Assembly: GCF_007096635.1 (NCBI RefSeq) | Contig: NZ_VKAA01000035.1 | Location: forward strand, 1-36,375 | Source: Mycolicibacterium sp. 018/SC-01/001 | GTDB lineage: Bacteria; Actinomycetota; Actinomycetes; Mycobacteriales; Mycobacteriaceae | DNA: 36,375 nt | Reading direction: 5' to 3' | Part shown: positions 23,340-31,295 of the stretch, piece after piece | Position numbering within the stretch: position 1 is the first letter of the stretch | Layout of the letters: the number at the start of each line of letters is the position of its first letter | Program-made: the position numbers and the translations under genes | The notes under the pieces: model-generated | Seen by the model: the letters and a program-made list of their open reading frames with translations, nothing else | The model's database searches: none | Told to the model about the DNA's origin: nothing

Positions 23340-26162
23340 ATGGGCGATGAGCACTCGGGAGTAGCGCGGGTCATCCGCGCGCTCGCCGTGCCCATCCTGT
23401 TGGGCTGGATTCTGCTCACGGTCGCCACCAACGTCTTGATCCCGTCGCTGGAGGAGGTCGGTGCGGACCGCACCGTCGGCCTGGCCGCCAAGGACGGCAC
23501 TGCCTGGATCTCGATGAAGCAGATCGGGGAGAACTTTCAGGAGTTCGACTCCGACAGCACCGCGATGATCGTCATCGAGGGCGATCACCCCCTCGGCGAC
23601 GACGCGCACCGTTACTACGACACACTCGTCGACAAGCTCGAGGCCGACACCACGCACGTCCAGCACGTCGCCGATTTCTGGGGTGACCCGCTGACGGCCG
23701 CCGGCGCACAGAGCGCCGACGGCAAGGCCGCCTACGTCCAGATCAACCTGCACGGCAACCAGGGTGAGCCGCTGGCCAACAAGTCGGTCGAGGCGGTCCG
23801 CGAGATCGTCGATTCCACGCCGGCGCCGCCGGGTATGACGGCCTACGTCACGGGACCGGCGCCGCTGATCGCCGACCAGGCGCACGCCGGTGACAGAAGC
23901 ATCTTCAAGGTCACGCTGATCACCATCGGCGTCATCGCGCTCATGCTGCTGCTGGTCTACCGGTCGGTCGTCACGATGCTGCTGATCCTGTTCATGGTGT
24001 TCGTCGAACTCGGCGCGGCCCGCGGCATCGTGTCCTTCCTCGCGATCAACGACATCATCGGCCTGTCCACGTTCGCGGTGAACCTGCTGGTGCTGATGGT
24101 CATCGCGGCAGGAACGGACTACGCGATCTTCGCCATCGGGCGGTACCAGGAAGCGCTGGGTGCGGGCCAGGACCGGGTGACGGCCTTCTACACGATGTTC
24201 CACGGCACGGCGCACGTCATCCTCGGGTCGGGGCTGACGATCGCGGGCGCCATGTCCTGCCTGAGCTTCACCCGGCTGCCCTACTTCAGTTCGCTCGGCG
24301 TGCCGTGCGCGGTGGGCACCCTGGTGGCCGTTGTCGCCGCGTTGACGCTCGGACCGGCGGTCGTCGTGGTGGCCGGCCGCTTCGGCGCGTTCGCTCCGAA
24401 GCGTGCGATCAGTTCGCGGGGGTGGCGGCGCATCGGAACGCTCGTCGTGAGGTGGCCCGGGCCGGTGCTTGCCGGAACGTTGGCGCTGGCACTCGTCGGA
24501 CTCGTGACACTGCCCGGCTACAAGACCAACTACGATGCCCGCAACTACCTGCCGTCGGACATCCCGGCCAACATCGGCTACGCCGCCGCCGAGCGCCACT
24601 TCGGCACCGCGCGGATGAACCCCACACTGCTGATGGTGCAGAGCGACCACGACCTGCGCAATCCCGCGGACTTCCTCGTCATCGACAAGATCGCCAAGGC
24701 GTTGTTCCGGGTGCCCGGCGTCGCGCGCGTGCAGACGATCACGCGGCCCGACGGCAAGCCGATCAAGCACAGCACCATCCCGTTCCGGATGAGTGTGCAG
24801 GGCACGCTCTCGCAGCTGAACCAGAAGTACCAGCAGGACCGGATGGCCGACATGCTCCGGCAGGCCGACGAGATGCAGAAGAGCATCGAGACGATGCAGA
24901 AGATGTACAGCGTCACGCAGCAGATGCGCGACACCACGCATCGGATGGTCGAGAAGACCAAGGACACAGCCGTCGACGTCGCCACGCTGCGCGACAACAT
25001 CGCCAATTTCGACGACTTCATCCGTCCGCTGCGCAGCTACTTCTACTGGGAACCGCACTGCTACAACATCCCGGTGTGCTGGGCCATCCGCTCGGTGTTC
25101 GACACGCTCGACGGCATCAACACGATGAGCGACGACATCGCCAACATCGTTCCCGAACTCGAACGCCTCGACACGTTGATGCCGCAGCTGGTGGCGATGC
25201 TGCCCAGTCAGATCGAGACCATGCGGTCGATGAAGGCGATGATGCTGACGATGTATCAGACGCAGAAGGGCATGCAGGACCAGATCGCGGCGCAACAGGA
25301 CAACGCGTCGGCCATGGGTGACGCATTCGACGACTCGCGCAACGACGATTCGTTCTATCTGCCTCCGGAAGTGTTCACCAACAAGGCTTTTCAGCGCGGC
25401 ATCCAGCAGTTCATCTCACCCGACGGGAAGTCGGTGCGGTTCATCATCAGCCACGAGGGCGATCCGGCGACCCTCGAGGGTCTCGACACGGTGGATCCGA
25501 TCAAGACGGCGGCCAAGGAGGCGATCAAGGGCACGCCGCTGGAGGGGTCCAAGGTCTTCCTCGCCGGCACCGCTCCCACGTACAAGGACATGAAGGACGG
25601 CTCGCACTACGACCTGTTGATCGCCGTGATCGCCGCCGTGACGCTGGTTTTCGTGATCATGCTGATCATCACGCGAGCGGCGATCGCCGCCGCGGTGATC
25701 GTCGGCACCGTGCTGCTGTCCCTCGGTGCGTCCTTCGGGCTGTCGATCCTGTTGTGGCAGCACCTGATCGGTCTCGAGCTGCACTGGATGGTGCTGCCGA
25801 TGTCGGTGATCCTGCTGCTCGCGGTGGGATCCGACTACAACCTGTTGCTCGTGTCGCGGTTGAAGGAAGAGAAGGTGGGCGGCCTCAAGACCGGCATCAT
25901 CCGCTCGATGGCGGGCACCGGTTCGGTGGTCACCTCGGCCGGTCTGGTGTTCGCGTTCACGATGGCCTCGTTCGCGTTCAGTGACCTGGCGGTGATGGCG
26001 CAGGTCGGAACGACGATCGCGCTGGGCCTCCTGTTCGACACGCTGATCGTGCGATCGTTCATGACGCCGGCGATGGCCACGCTGCTGGGCCGCTGGTTCT
26101 GGTGGCCGCAGCATGTGCCCAGCCCCGCGTCGCAGCGACGACTGGCCGCGATCAGACGGTAG
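23340..26162 (+). CDS. MmpL family RND transporter
   Basis: Membrane protein of 940 residues that exports lipids or siderophores in mycobacteria. Helix 1 is near residue 15; a first periplasmic domain follows; then a block of five or six helices has GTDYAIF (258-264), the proton-relay Asp-Tyr of MmpL proteins. The second half has a long coiled-coil periplasmic domain (about 490-660, MADMLRQADEMQKSIETMQK onward) with a cysteine pair (HCYNIPVCW), a second helix block and GSDYNLLL (830-837). This layout is that of the MmpL4/MmpL5 group. No MmpS gene lies upstream, unlike most members of that group. The end overlaps the convergent HAD gene by 11 bp. The substrate is unknown. Confidence 0.9.
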   Translation: MGDEHSGVARVIRALAVPILLGWILLTVATNVLIPSLEEVGADRTVGLAAKDGTAWISMKQIGENFQEFDSDSTAMIVIEGDHPLGDDAHRYYDTLVDKLEADTTHVQHVADFWGDPLTAAGAQSADGKAAYVQINLHGNQGEPLANKSVEAVREIVDSTPAPPGMTAYVTGPAPLIADQAHAGDRSIFKVTLITIGVIALMLLLVYRSVVTMLLILFMVFVELGAARGIVSFLAINDIIGLSTFAVNLLVLMVIAAGTDYAIFAIGRYQEALGAGQDRVTAFYTMFHGTAHVILGSGLTIAGAMSCLSFTRLPYFSSLGVPCAVGTLVAVVAALTLGPAVVVVAGRFGAFAPKRAISSRGWRRIGTLVVRWPGPVLAGTLALALVGLVTLPGYKTNYDARNYLPSDIPANIGYAAAERHFGTARMNPTLLMVQSDHDLRNPADFLVIDKIAKALFRVPGVARVQTITRPDGKPIKHSTIPFRMSVQGTLSQLNQKYQQDRMADMLRQADEMQKSIETMQKMYSVTQQMRDTTHRMVEKTKDTAVDVATLRDNIANFDDFIRPLRSYFYWEPHCYNIPVCWAIRSVFDTLDGINTMSDDIANIVPELERLDTLMPQLVAMLPSQIETMRSMKAMMLTMYQTQKGMQDQIAAQQDNASAMGDAFDDSRNDDSFYLPPEVFTNKAFQRGIQQFISPDGKSVRFIISHEGDPATLEGLDTVDPIKTAAKEAIKGTPLEGSKVFLAGTAPTYKDMKDGSHYDLLIAVIAAVTLVFVIMLIITRAAIAAAVIVGTVLLSLGASFGLSILLWQHLIGLELHWMVLPMSVILLLAVGSDYNLLLVSRLKEEKVGGLKTGIIRSMAGTGSVVTSAGLVFAFTMASFAFSDLAVMAQVGTTIALGLLFDTLIVRSFMTPAMATLLGRWFWWPQHVPSPASQRRLAAIRR

Positions 26163-26835
26163 CGGCCAGCGCTCCGATCGGAGTGTCGTCGAGGTGAGCC
26201 AGCAGGTCGGCGGTGTTCTCGAACACCGCCGCCGCACCTGCGTCTGACAGCTCGCCCCTCGAGACGCCGCCGCTGAGGACGCCCACCGAGGCCAGTGAGA
26301 CCCGGCGGGCCGCTTCGCAATCCCACACCGCGTCGCCGACGAACACGGCGTCGGCAGCACCGACTCCCGCCCGGTCCAGCGCGACCTCGACGATGTCGGG
26401 CTGGGGTTTGGCGGTGTCCACGTCCTCGGACGAGGTTACCTCGGAGACGACGTCGTCGCAGTCGAGAATGGCACGCAGCGTGCGTAATTCATCCTCGGGC
26501 GCCGACGTCGCGAGGACCACCTGGAGGCCGAGGTCGGCCACGCGCCGGAGCAGGTCGCGCGCTCCGGGCAGGGGAGTGAGCAGGTGCGTGCTCTCCCGAT
26601 AGAACTCGCTGTGTTTGTCCTTGAGCCGATCGAGCCGACCCTGGCCGGCGTCCTCGCCGGCCAGGGTCTTCACCAACGTCGTGCCGTCCATCCCGATGCA
26701 GCGATGGATGCGCCACCCCTCCACGGCCACCCCTTCGGAGTCGAAGGCGCGCAGCCACGCGTGGATGTGCAGGTAGTTCGAGTCCACCAGGGTGCCGTCG
26801 ACGTCGAACAGCACAGCCGGCCGCGCCGAGGCCAT
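26152..26835 (-). CDS. HAD family hydrolase (phosphatase/phosphoglycolate phosphatase-like)
   Basis: Protein of 227 residues with all four HAD motifs: LFDVDGTL (9-16; nucleophile Asp11, acid Asp13), ATSAPED (109-115), Lys143 in TAKPQPDI, and VGDAVWDCEA (166-175; Asp168 and Asp172). A helical cap lies between motifs I and II (about 20-85), which marks subfamily IA, beta-phosphoglucomutase/phosphoglycolate phosphatase-like. The substrate is probably a small phosphate ester. The 3' end overlaps the MmpL end. The gene lies 8 bp after the lipoprotein gene on the same strand, so they may be cotranscribed. Confidence 0.87.
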   Translation of the reverse strand: MASARPAVLFDVDGTLVDSNYLHIHAWLRAFDSEGVAVEGWRIHRCIGMDGTTLVKTLAGEDAGQGRLDRLKDKHSEFYRESTHLLTPLPGARDLLRRVADLGLQVVLATSAPEDELRTLRAILDCDDVVSEVTSSEDVDTAKPQPDIVEVALDRAGVGAADAVFVGDAVWDCEAARRVSLASVGVLSGGVSRGELSDAGAAAVFENTADLLAHLDDTPIGALAATV

Positions 26836-26843
26836 GGGCGAAC

Positions 26844-27266
26844 TCAGGGGACGGTGACGCAGCCGACGCCGGGCACGCAGCCGCCGCCTCCGCCGGGTCC
26901 GCCGCTGCCGGTGGGGCCGCCGGGGATGGAGCCGCCGCCACCGCCGGGTCCGCCGCTGCCGGTGGGGCCGCCGGGGATGGAGCCGCCGCCACCGTTGGCG
27001 TCACCGCCGCCCGTGGGGCCACCCGGAATCGAGCCGCCGCCGCCGTTGGCGTCGCCGCCGCCCGTCGCGCCGCCGGGAGCGGGACTGGTGCTCATCGACG
27101 GCGCCGTGCTCGCGGGCGTAGTGGTCGACGTCGTCGACGTGCTGGTCTCGGTCGTCGACGACGTGCTGGTCGAGCCGCCGCTGTCACTGCCACCGCACCC
27201 CACGGCGAACACGAGCAGCGTCGCGCCGCCGAACACGGCCAGTGCAGTTCTCGGATGGGATTTCAT
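26844..27266 (-). CDS. Gly/Ser/Thr-rich putative lipoprotein with tandem repeats
   Basis: Protein of 140 residues. The signal peptide (MKSHPRTALAVFGGATLLVF) ends in a lipobox AVGC with Cys24 as lipid site. A Ser/Thr-rich linker (about 30-60) follows, typical of O-mannosylated mycobacterial surface proteins. Then come four 17-residue glycine-rich units built around GGGGSIPGGPTG, with the last ending GGGCVPGVGCVTVP. No catalytic domain is seen. It may be a surface spacer or adhesin-like protein; the function is unknown. It starts MKSHP at 27266. It is not a PE_PGRS protein: there is no PE domain and the repeat differs. Confidence 0.75.
   Translation of the reverse strand: MKSHPRTALAVFGGATLLVFAVGCGGSDSGGSTSTSSTTETSTSTTSTTTPASTAPSMSTSPAPGGATGGGDANGGGGSIPGGPTGGGDANGGGGSIPGGPTGSGGPGGGGGSIPGGPTGSGGPGGGGGCVPGVGCVTVP
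26881..27084. repeat. Four tandem 51-bp units in the lipoprotein gene
   Basis: Units start at 26881, 26932, 26983 and 27034. The first two differ at a single base; the third and fourth are more diverged. Each encodes 17 residues, so copy-number changes keep the reading frame. This is a recent internal duplication and a likely variable-number locus. Confidence 0.8.
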
Positions 27267-27341
27267 CGGTCACCAATCTGTCGCAGGGTGCCCCGCAGAT
27301 ACCCGAGGCGCTGCCGCACGAAACTCTCGTGGGGGCGTTCG

Positions 27342-28286
27342 CTACTCCGACGCCGACGGGGTGGAGGCTTTCTGCTGGTGACGGAGACTGCGGGCCGGTG
27401 ACGCGCGATGCGGGGTGACGCCGCGGCGGCTCGACGGGGCGTCCTCTGCCGGCCTTTCTCCGGCGTGGTCCGCGTGGTCCGCAGCCGCGGCGTCGTCCGA
27501 GGCGCTCACCGGACTGGAGGCGGGGGTGGAGTCGAGGTCGCGCGTGCCGGCGGGCTCGGCGACGGGGTCGGATTGCGGTGCCGGGGTGGCGATCGTCTGC
27601 CCGATGTCGCGCAGCGAATGGATGAGGTAGTCGACCGGACCGGAGATGTCCTCGCTCACAGGGGCTTGCACGACGGACCCGAGCAGTCCGAAGTACTCGT
27701 CGTGCTGGCCGTCCACGCGACCGTTGAGCAGTCCGTCCGCGGTGCGCGCGGGCAGGTTGACCATCCCGCTGACCACGCGGACGGGATCGAGGTCGGCGGC
27801 CGCGTCGGCGATCTCGCCCGCGGCGGTCCCGCCGGCCAGCACACCGCTGGCTGCGGGGACTGTCACCCTGACCAGCAGACTGCTGGCTGTTCGAAACGGT
27901 TCACCGCTTCCGACGACGCGCGTCAGGCTCGAAACCGGTTGCTCTGCCGCGGCGAGAACGGCATGGGCGAACGCGTCGGGGTCGAGTTCGGCGGCGGAGC
28001 GGAGGATCTGTACGACCGCCTGGTGCTGACTGTCGGCGACCGCCCGGAGCACGGGCAGTGGCTCCTGCAGGTACTCGTCGACCAGACGGCGGGCGTTGGC
28101 AAACGAGCGGGCGGCCACCTGGGGGTAGTACTGCAGCGGACTCGGGGCGGCGTTCTGGACGATCGCCGAATTCTGCACGCGCACACCATCTTCGGAATCT
28201 CCGACAACGGGTGCGGAAACGGTGACCACGCCGGCGCCGAGGACGGTCAGAGCCACCGTCAGCCACGGCCGGATCACTTTCGGCAT
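27342..28286 (-). CDS. Exported protein of unknown function
   Basis: Protein of 314 residues. An N-terminal signal peptide (about 1-27: basic start, hydrophobic WLTVALTVLGAGVVTV, then SAPVVG) indicates secretion. The middle (about 50-235) is helical and rich in Ala, Val and Leu, with recurring patterns such as LPVLRAVADSQHQAVVQIL and IADAAADLDPVRVVSGMVNLP that look like amphipathic helices. The last 70 residues are disordered, rich in Ser, Pro, Ala and Asp, and end basic. I do not recognise a domain. It is transcribed toward the lipoprotein gene with a 75-bp gap. The frame and signal peptide make it a credible gene. Confidence 0.7.
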   Translation of the reverse strand: MPKVIRPWLTVALTVLGAGVVTVSAPVVGDSEDGVRVQNSAIVQNAAPSPLQYYPQVAARSFANARRLVDEYLQEPLPVLRAVADSQHQAVVQILRSAAELDPDAFAHAVLAAAEQPVSSLTRVVGSGEPFRTASSLLVRVTVPAASGVLAGGTAAGEIADAAADLDPVRVVSGMVNLPARTADGLLNGRVDGQHDEYFGLLGSVVQAPVSEDISGPVDYLIHSLRDIGQTIATPAPQSDPVAEPAGTRDLDSTPASSPVSASDDAAAADHADHAGERPAEDAPSSRRGVTPHRASPARSLRHQQKASTPSASE

Positions 28287-28509
28287 GCGGCACCCCCTGC
28301 GGATCGGTGACCCCGTCGCGCTGCCCCCGACCTGCGCCGACGATGTCAGCGAAAACTAACACGTCGTTCCGACACTCGACGATCACTTCTTCGGCGGTTC
28401 TCCTGTGAGGTCGATGAGGTTCTGGCGGCGATCCCGCTGGGAGAGTCCTGGCAGGACGCTGCGGGGTAATCTTGGCGGCCATGACCGCAGGTCCGATCAG
28501 GAGTGTCCA

Positions 28510-29448
28510 GTGAGCGGTGGGCTGTTCGCGCTCCTCGACGACGTGGCGGCGCTGGCCCGGTTGGCCGCGGCCTCCGTCGACGACCTGGGGGCGGCGGCGG
28601 GGCGCGCGACGGCCAAGGCGGCGGGGGTCGTCATCGACGACACCGCGGTCACCCCGCAGTACGTGCACGGGGTCACCGCCGAGCGGGAGCTGCCGATCAT
28701 CAAGCGCATCGCGGTCGGCTCGCTGCGCAACAAGATCGTCTTCATCCTGCCCGCGGCATTGCTGCTCAGTCAGTTCGCGCCCTGGCTGCTCACGCCGATC
28801 CTGATGCTCGGCGCGACATACCTCTGCTACGAAGGCGCCGAGAAGGTGTTCGGCAAGCTCCTCGGCCACGGCGCCCACCACGAGACCTCCGCGGCGCAGG
28901 GTCCTGACGCCGAAAAGCAGATGGTCTCCGGAGCGATCCGCACCGACTTCATCCTGTCCGCCGAGATCATGGTGATCGCGCTGAACGAAGTTGCGACGGA
29001 ATCGTTCTGGCCCCGACTGATCATCCTGCTGGTGGTCGCTGTAGTGATCACCGCGGCGGTGTACGGCGTCGTGGCCGGAATCGTCAAGATGGATGACGTC
29101 GGGCTCAGCCTCACCCGGCGATCGAGCGCCGTCGTCCAGCGGATCGGGCGTGGGCTGGTGGCGGGAATGCCGAAGCTGCTCAGCCTGCTGACCGTCGTCG
29201 GCACGGCGGCGATGCTGTGGGTGGGCGGGCACATCCTGCTCGTCGGCACCGACACGCTGGGCTGGCACGGCCCCTACTCGCTGGTGCACCACGCCGAGGA
29301 GTACGTGCACCACGTCGGCGGCGTCGGCGCGGTCCTGGCCTGGTTGGTCAACACCGCAGCGTCGGCGGTGATCGGTCTCGTCGTCGGTTCACTCGTCGTC
29401 GGAATCATGACGGTCCTGCCGTTCGGCAAGAAGAAGTCCCACGCCTGA
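28510..29448 (+). CDS. DUF808 (YedI-like) inner membrane protein
   Basis: Protein of 312 residues starting with GTG; AGGAG ends 6 nt upstream. It begins SGGLFALLDDVAALARLAA, the conserved DUF808 opening, followed by AAGVVIDDTAVTPQYV. It has several hydrophobic helices (about 78-105, 150-200, 220-245, 270-305) and the family motif YLCYEGAEKVFGKLLGH (about 98-114). Function is unknown. TAATCT at 28467-28472 is a plausible -10. A 223-bp gap to the divergent exported-protein gene holds no other gene that I can see. Confidence 0.85.
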   Translation: MSGGLFALLDDVAALARLAAASVDDLGAAAGRATAKAAGVVIDDTAVTPQYVHGVTAERELPIIKRIAVGSLRNKIVFILPAALLLSQFAPWLLTPILMLGATYLCYEGAEKVFGKLLGHGAHHETSAAQGPDAEKQMVSGAIRTDFILSAEIMVIALNEVATESFWPRLIILLVVAVVITAAVYGVVAGIVKMDDVGLSLTRRSSAVVQRIGRGLVAGMPKLLSLLTVVGTAAMLWVGGHILLVGTDTLGWHGPYSLVHHAEEYVHHVGGVGAVLAWLVNTAASAVIGLVVGSLVVGIMTVLPFGKKKSHA

Positions 29449-29468
29449 GGGGCCTGCTGGCCGGCTGA

Positions 29469-30482
29469 TCAGTCGAGGGCCAGCGTTCCGCGCCGCCGGC
29501 CGTCGTGCAGTGCGATCATGCCGGCGATCGGCTCGCAGGTGACCACGCCGTGCTCGGCGGTCAGCTCGTCGACGACGGCGTAGTCGGCGGCCACCGTGGT
29601 GGTGATCAGCGTGGTGGTGACCGGGACGTGGCGGCCGAGTTGCAGGAGGTGGTCGCCGTGCGGGCGCTGACCGCCGCGGAACCCCCACAGCCCACGCATC
29701 GTCGTGGCGCCCCCGGCGTGGTCCGTCGCCCGCAGGCGCGCCGTGAGTTCCCGGTGCACGGGACGGCCCGTGTGCCGGGTGTCCTCGTTCGTGTGCACGG
29801 TCAGCTTCTGGATGCCCCGGTCGGCCGGCGGTCGGGCGACGGTCCGACCGTCGACCTTGCAGACCAGCACCGGGGCGATGCCGATCGGTACCGAGTCCAG
29901 CAGGCCGGTCAGCTCGGCGGCGGCGGCGAGCGCCTGCGCGCCCGGACCGACACCGGTGACCAGCACCGGCACATCGCTGTTGCGACTGAGGAACCGCGCC
30001 CGGCGGCGCTCGCCGGCGACGGTGCCGTCGACGCCCAGATACACATCGGCGACCGCGAAGTCGTGGCGGCGCAACACGTCGCACACCGTGACGAAACCCG
30101 GCGCTCCGGCGAGCGGCTGCTTCCGTCCCAGCAGGAGTGACACCCGCACCGGCCCGTCCCAGGACGGCGCGTCGGGTGCCAGCCACCCTCGCTCGAGGGT
30201 GATCAGTCCGCGCTGCGGCAGCGCGACCACCTTCTCGGCCAGTTCCCGGATGCGGTCCGGGCTGTCGGCGGCCGTCACCGTCACCGGGGGGTCCTCGGAC
30301 AGGGTCAGCGAGCGGTCGGTGCGCAGCACGTGCGTGGTGCCGAACCCGGCGATGCCGCGCAGGCAGACGCTCGCGGCGATGTCGTCGCCCGCGCAGGTCT
30401 CGAGTAGCGCGTCGGCGACGAAGCGGCCGCCGCTGCGCTGTCGTTCCGCGAAATATGCTGTGAGCGTCAGTATTTCGGTCAC
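29469..30482 (-). CDS. Triple DUF190 protein of the fluoride channel operon
   Basis: Protein of 337 residues made of three DUF190-like units. The first (about 1-105) has LTLTAYFAERQRSGGRFVAD and VCLRGIAGFGTTHVLR. The middle one (about 108-220) has VCDVLRRHDFAVADVYLGVDG and DVPVLVTGVG. The third (about 225-337) has LTVHTNEDTRHTGRPVH and TMRGLWGFRG. DUF190 forms ferredoxin-like, PII-related folds and often accompanies crcB genes; its role there is unproven. The GTG start overlaps the stop of the second crcB gene (GTGA). I find the middle unit the most diverged; the split into three is my reading. Confidence 0.78.
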   Translation of the reverse strand: MTEILTLTAYFAERQRSGGRFVADALLETCAGDDIAASVCLRGIAGFGTTHVLRTDRSLTLSEDPPVTVTAADSPDRIRELAEKVVALPQRGLITLERGWLAPDAPSWDGPVRVSLLLGRKQPLAGAPGFVTVCDVLRRHDFAVADVYLGVDGTVAGERRRARFLSRNSDVPVLVTGVGPGAQALAAAAELTGLLDSVPIGIAPVLVCKVDGRTVARPPADRGIQKLTVHTNEDTRHTGRPVHRELTARLRATDHAGGATTMRGLWGFRGGQRPHGDHLLQLGRHVPVTTTLITTTVAADYAVVDELTAEHGVVTCEPIAGMIALHDGRRRGTLALD

Positions 30483-30844
30483 AACGCGGCTCCCAGGCGC
30501 TGTCCGAGCCATGCGGCGAGCAGCCCGGCGGCGACACTGCCGGCGATGTTGGCCAGCGCCGAGGCCAGCTGACGTTCCTCCGCCAGCCGCTGGGTCTCGA
30601 GCATCCACGTCGAGAACGTGGTGTAAGAACCGACGAAACCGGTGCCCAGCAGCAGCGCCAGGTGCGCCGGAAGCGCCGCTCCGGCGAGCAATCCGAGCAG
30701 GAAGGCGCCGCTGATGTTGACGACCAGCGTGCCGAACGGGAACGGCCGGCCGATGCGCCGCGACACGGCCTTGTCGACGGTGAAGCGTGCCAGCGCGCCG
30801 AGCCCGCCGAGCACGGTGACACCAAGCCACACCAGCGCGGTCAC
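30479..30844 (-). CDS. crcB: CrcB/Fluc fluoride channel subunit (second gene)
   Basis: Membrane protein of 121 residues with four helices. It carries the Fluc signatures GALARFTVDKAVS, FPFGTLVVNISGAFLLGLL and GTGFVGSYTTFSTWMLE. Fluc channels export fluoride as dual-topology homo- or heterodimers. The GTG at 30844 overlaps the stop of the upstream crcB gene and its own stop overlaps the DUF190 gene start, so three genes are coupled. The neighbouring crcB copy is diverged, which suggests a heterodimer with opposite orientation of the two chains. Confidence 0.88.
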   Translation of the reverse strand: MTALVWLGVTVLGGLGALARFTVDKAVSRRIGRPFPFGTLVVNISGAFLLGLLAGAALPAHLALLLGTGFVGSYTTFSTWMLETQRLAEERQLASALANIAGSVAAGLLAAWLGQRLGAAL

Positions 30845-31236
30845 CGACGCGTCCTGACCCGGCGAACGAGTGCGGTGGCGAGATACACGGCGAGCAGGCC
30901 CGCGACCACGCTGGCCGCGGTGTAGGCGACGGCGAGTCCGTAGTGGCCGTGCTCGAGCATCCTGATCGTCTCGACCTGCATGGTGGAAAAGGTGGTCAGC
31001 CCTCCGCAGACGCCGGTGCCGAGGAACGGGCGGCGGTAGCTCGACACCGGCAGGCGTTCGAGCAGGCGGGTGACGAACAATCCGAGCAGGAACGCGCCGA
31101 CGATGTTGACCGTGAAGGTGGCCCACGGCCAGCGCCCGGGATCGACGGCCGCGAGTTCCTCCAGGCCGGCTCGCGCGAGCGTGCCGACGGCGCCGCCGGC
31201 GAACACGGCCGCCACCTCGCGCCGGTCTGTGGCCAT
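30841..31236 (-). CDS. crcB: CrcB/Fluc fluoride channel subunit (first gene)
   Basis: Protein of 131 residues starting MATDRREVAAVF. It has the Fluc pattern: GGAVGTLARAGLEELA, WATFTVNIVGAFLLGLF and GTGVCGGLTTFSTMQVETIRM, with the TTFST pore motif. Four membrane helices are predicted. It is first in the crcB-crcB-DUF190 operon, divergent from phosphoglucomutase with a 59-bp gap. TACTGT lies 5 nt before the ATG, so a leaderless transcript is possible. No fluoride riboswitch fits in the gap. Confidence 0.88.
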   Translation of the reverse strand: MATDRREVAAVFAGGAVGTLARAGLEELAAVDPGRWPWATFTVNIVGAFLLGLFVTRLLERLPVSSYRRPFLGTGVCGGLTTFSTMQVETIRMLEHGHYGLAVAYTAASVVAGLLAVYLATALVRRVRTRR

Positions 31237-31295
31237 GGCGGACAGTATGCAGTCCCCGGTGTTGCCGCGGCGGGTCGCGTAGCAGAATCGAAACC

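Noticed and set aside
23109..25295. 728-codon minus-strand frame under mmpL
   Set aside because: Antisense to a clear MmpL gene with no domain of its own.
26844..27266. PE_PGRS protein
   Set aside because: It has a lipobox signal peptide and a GGGGSIPGGPTG repeat instead of a PE domain with GGA/GGN repeats.
31237..31295. Fluoride riboswitch upstream of crcB
   Set aside because: The gap is only 59 bp and the conserved crcB-motif pattern is not seen.
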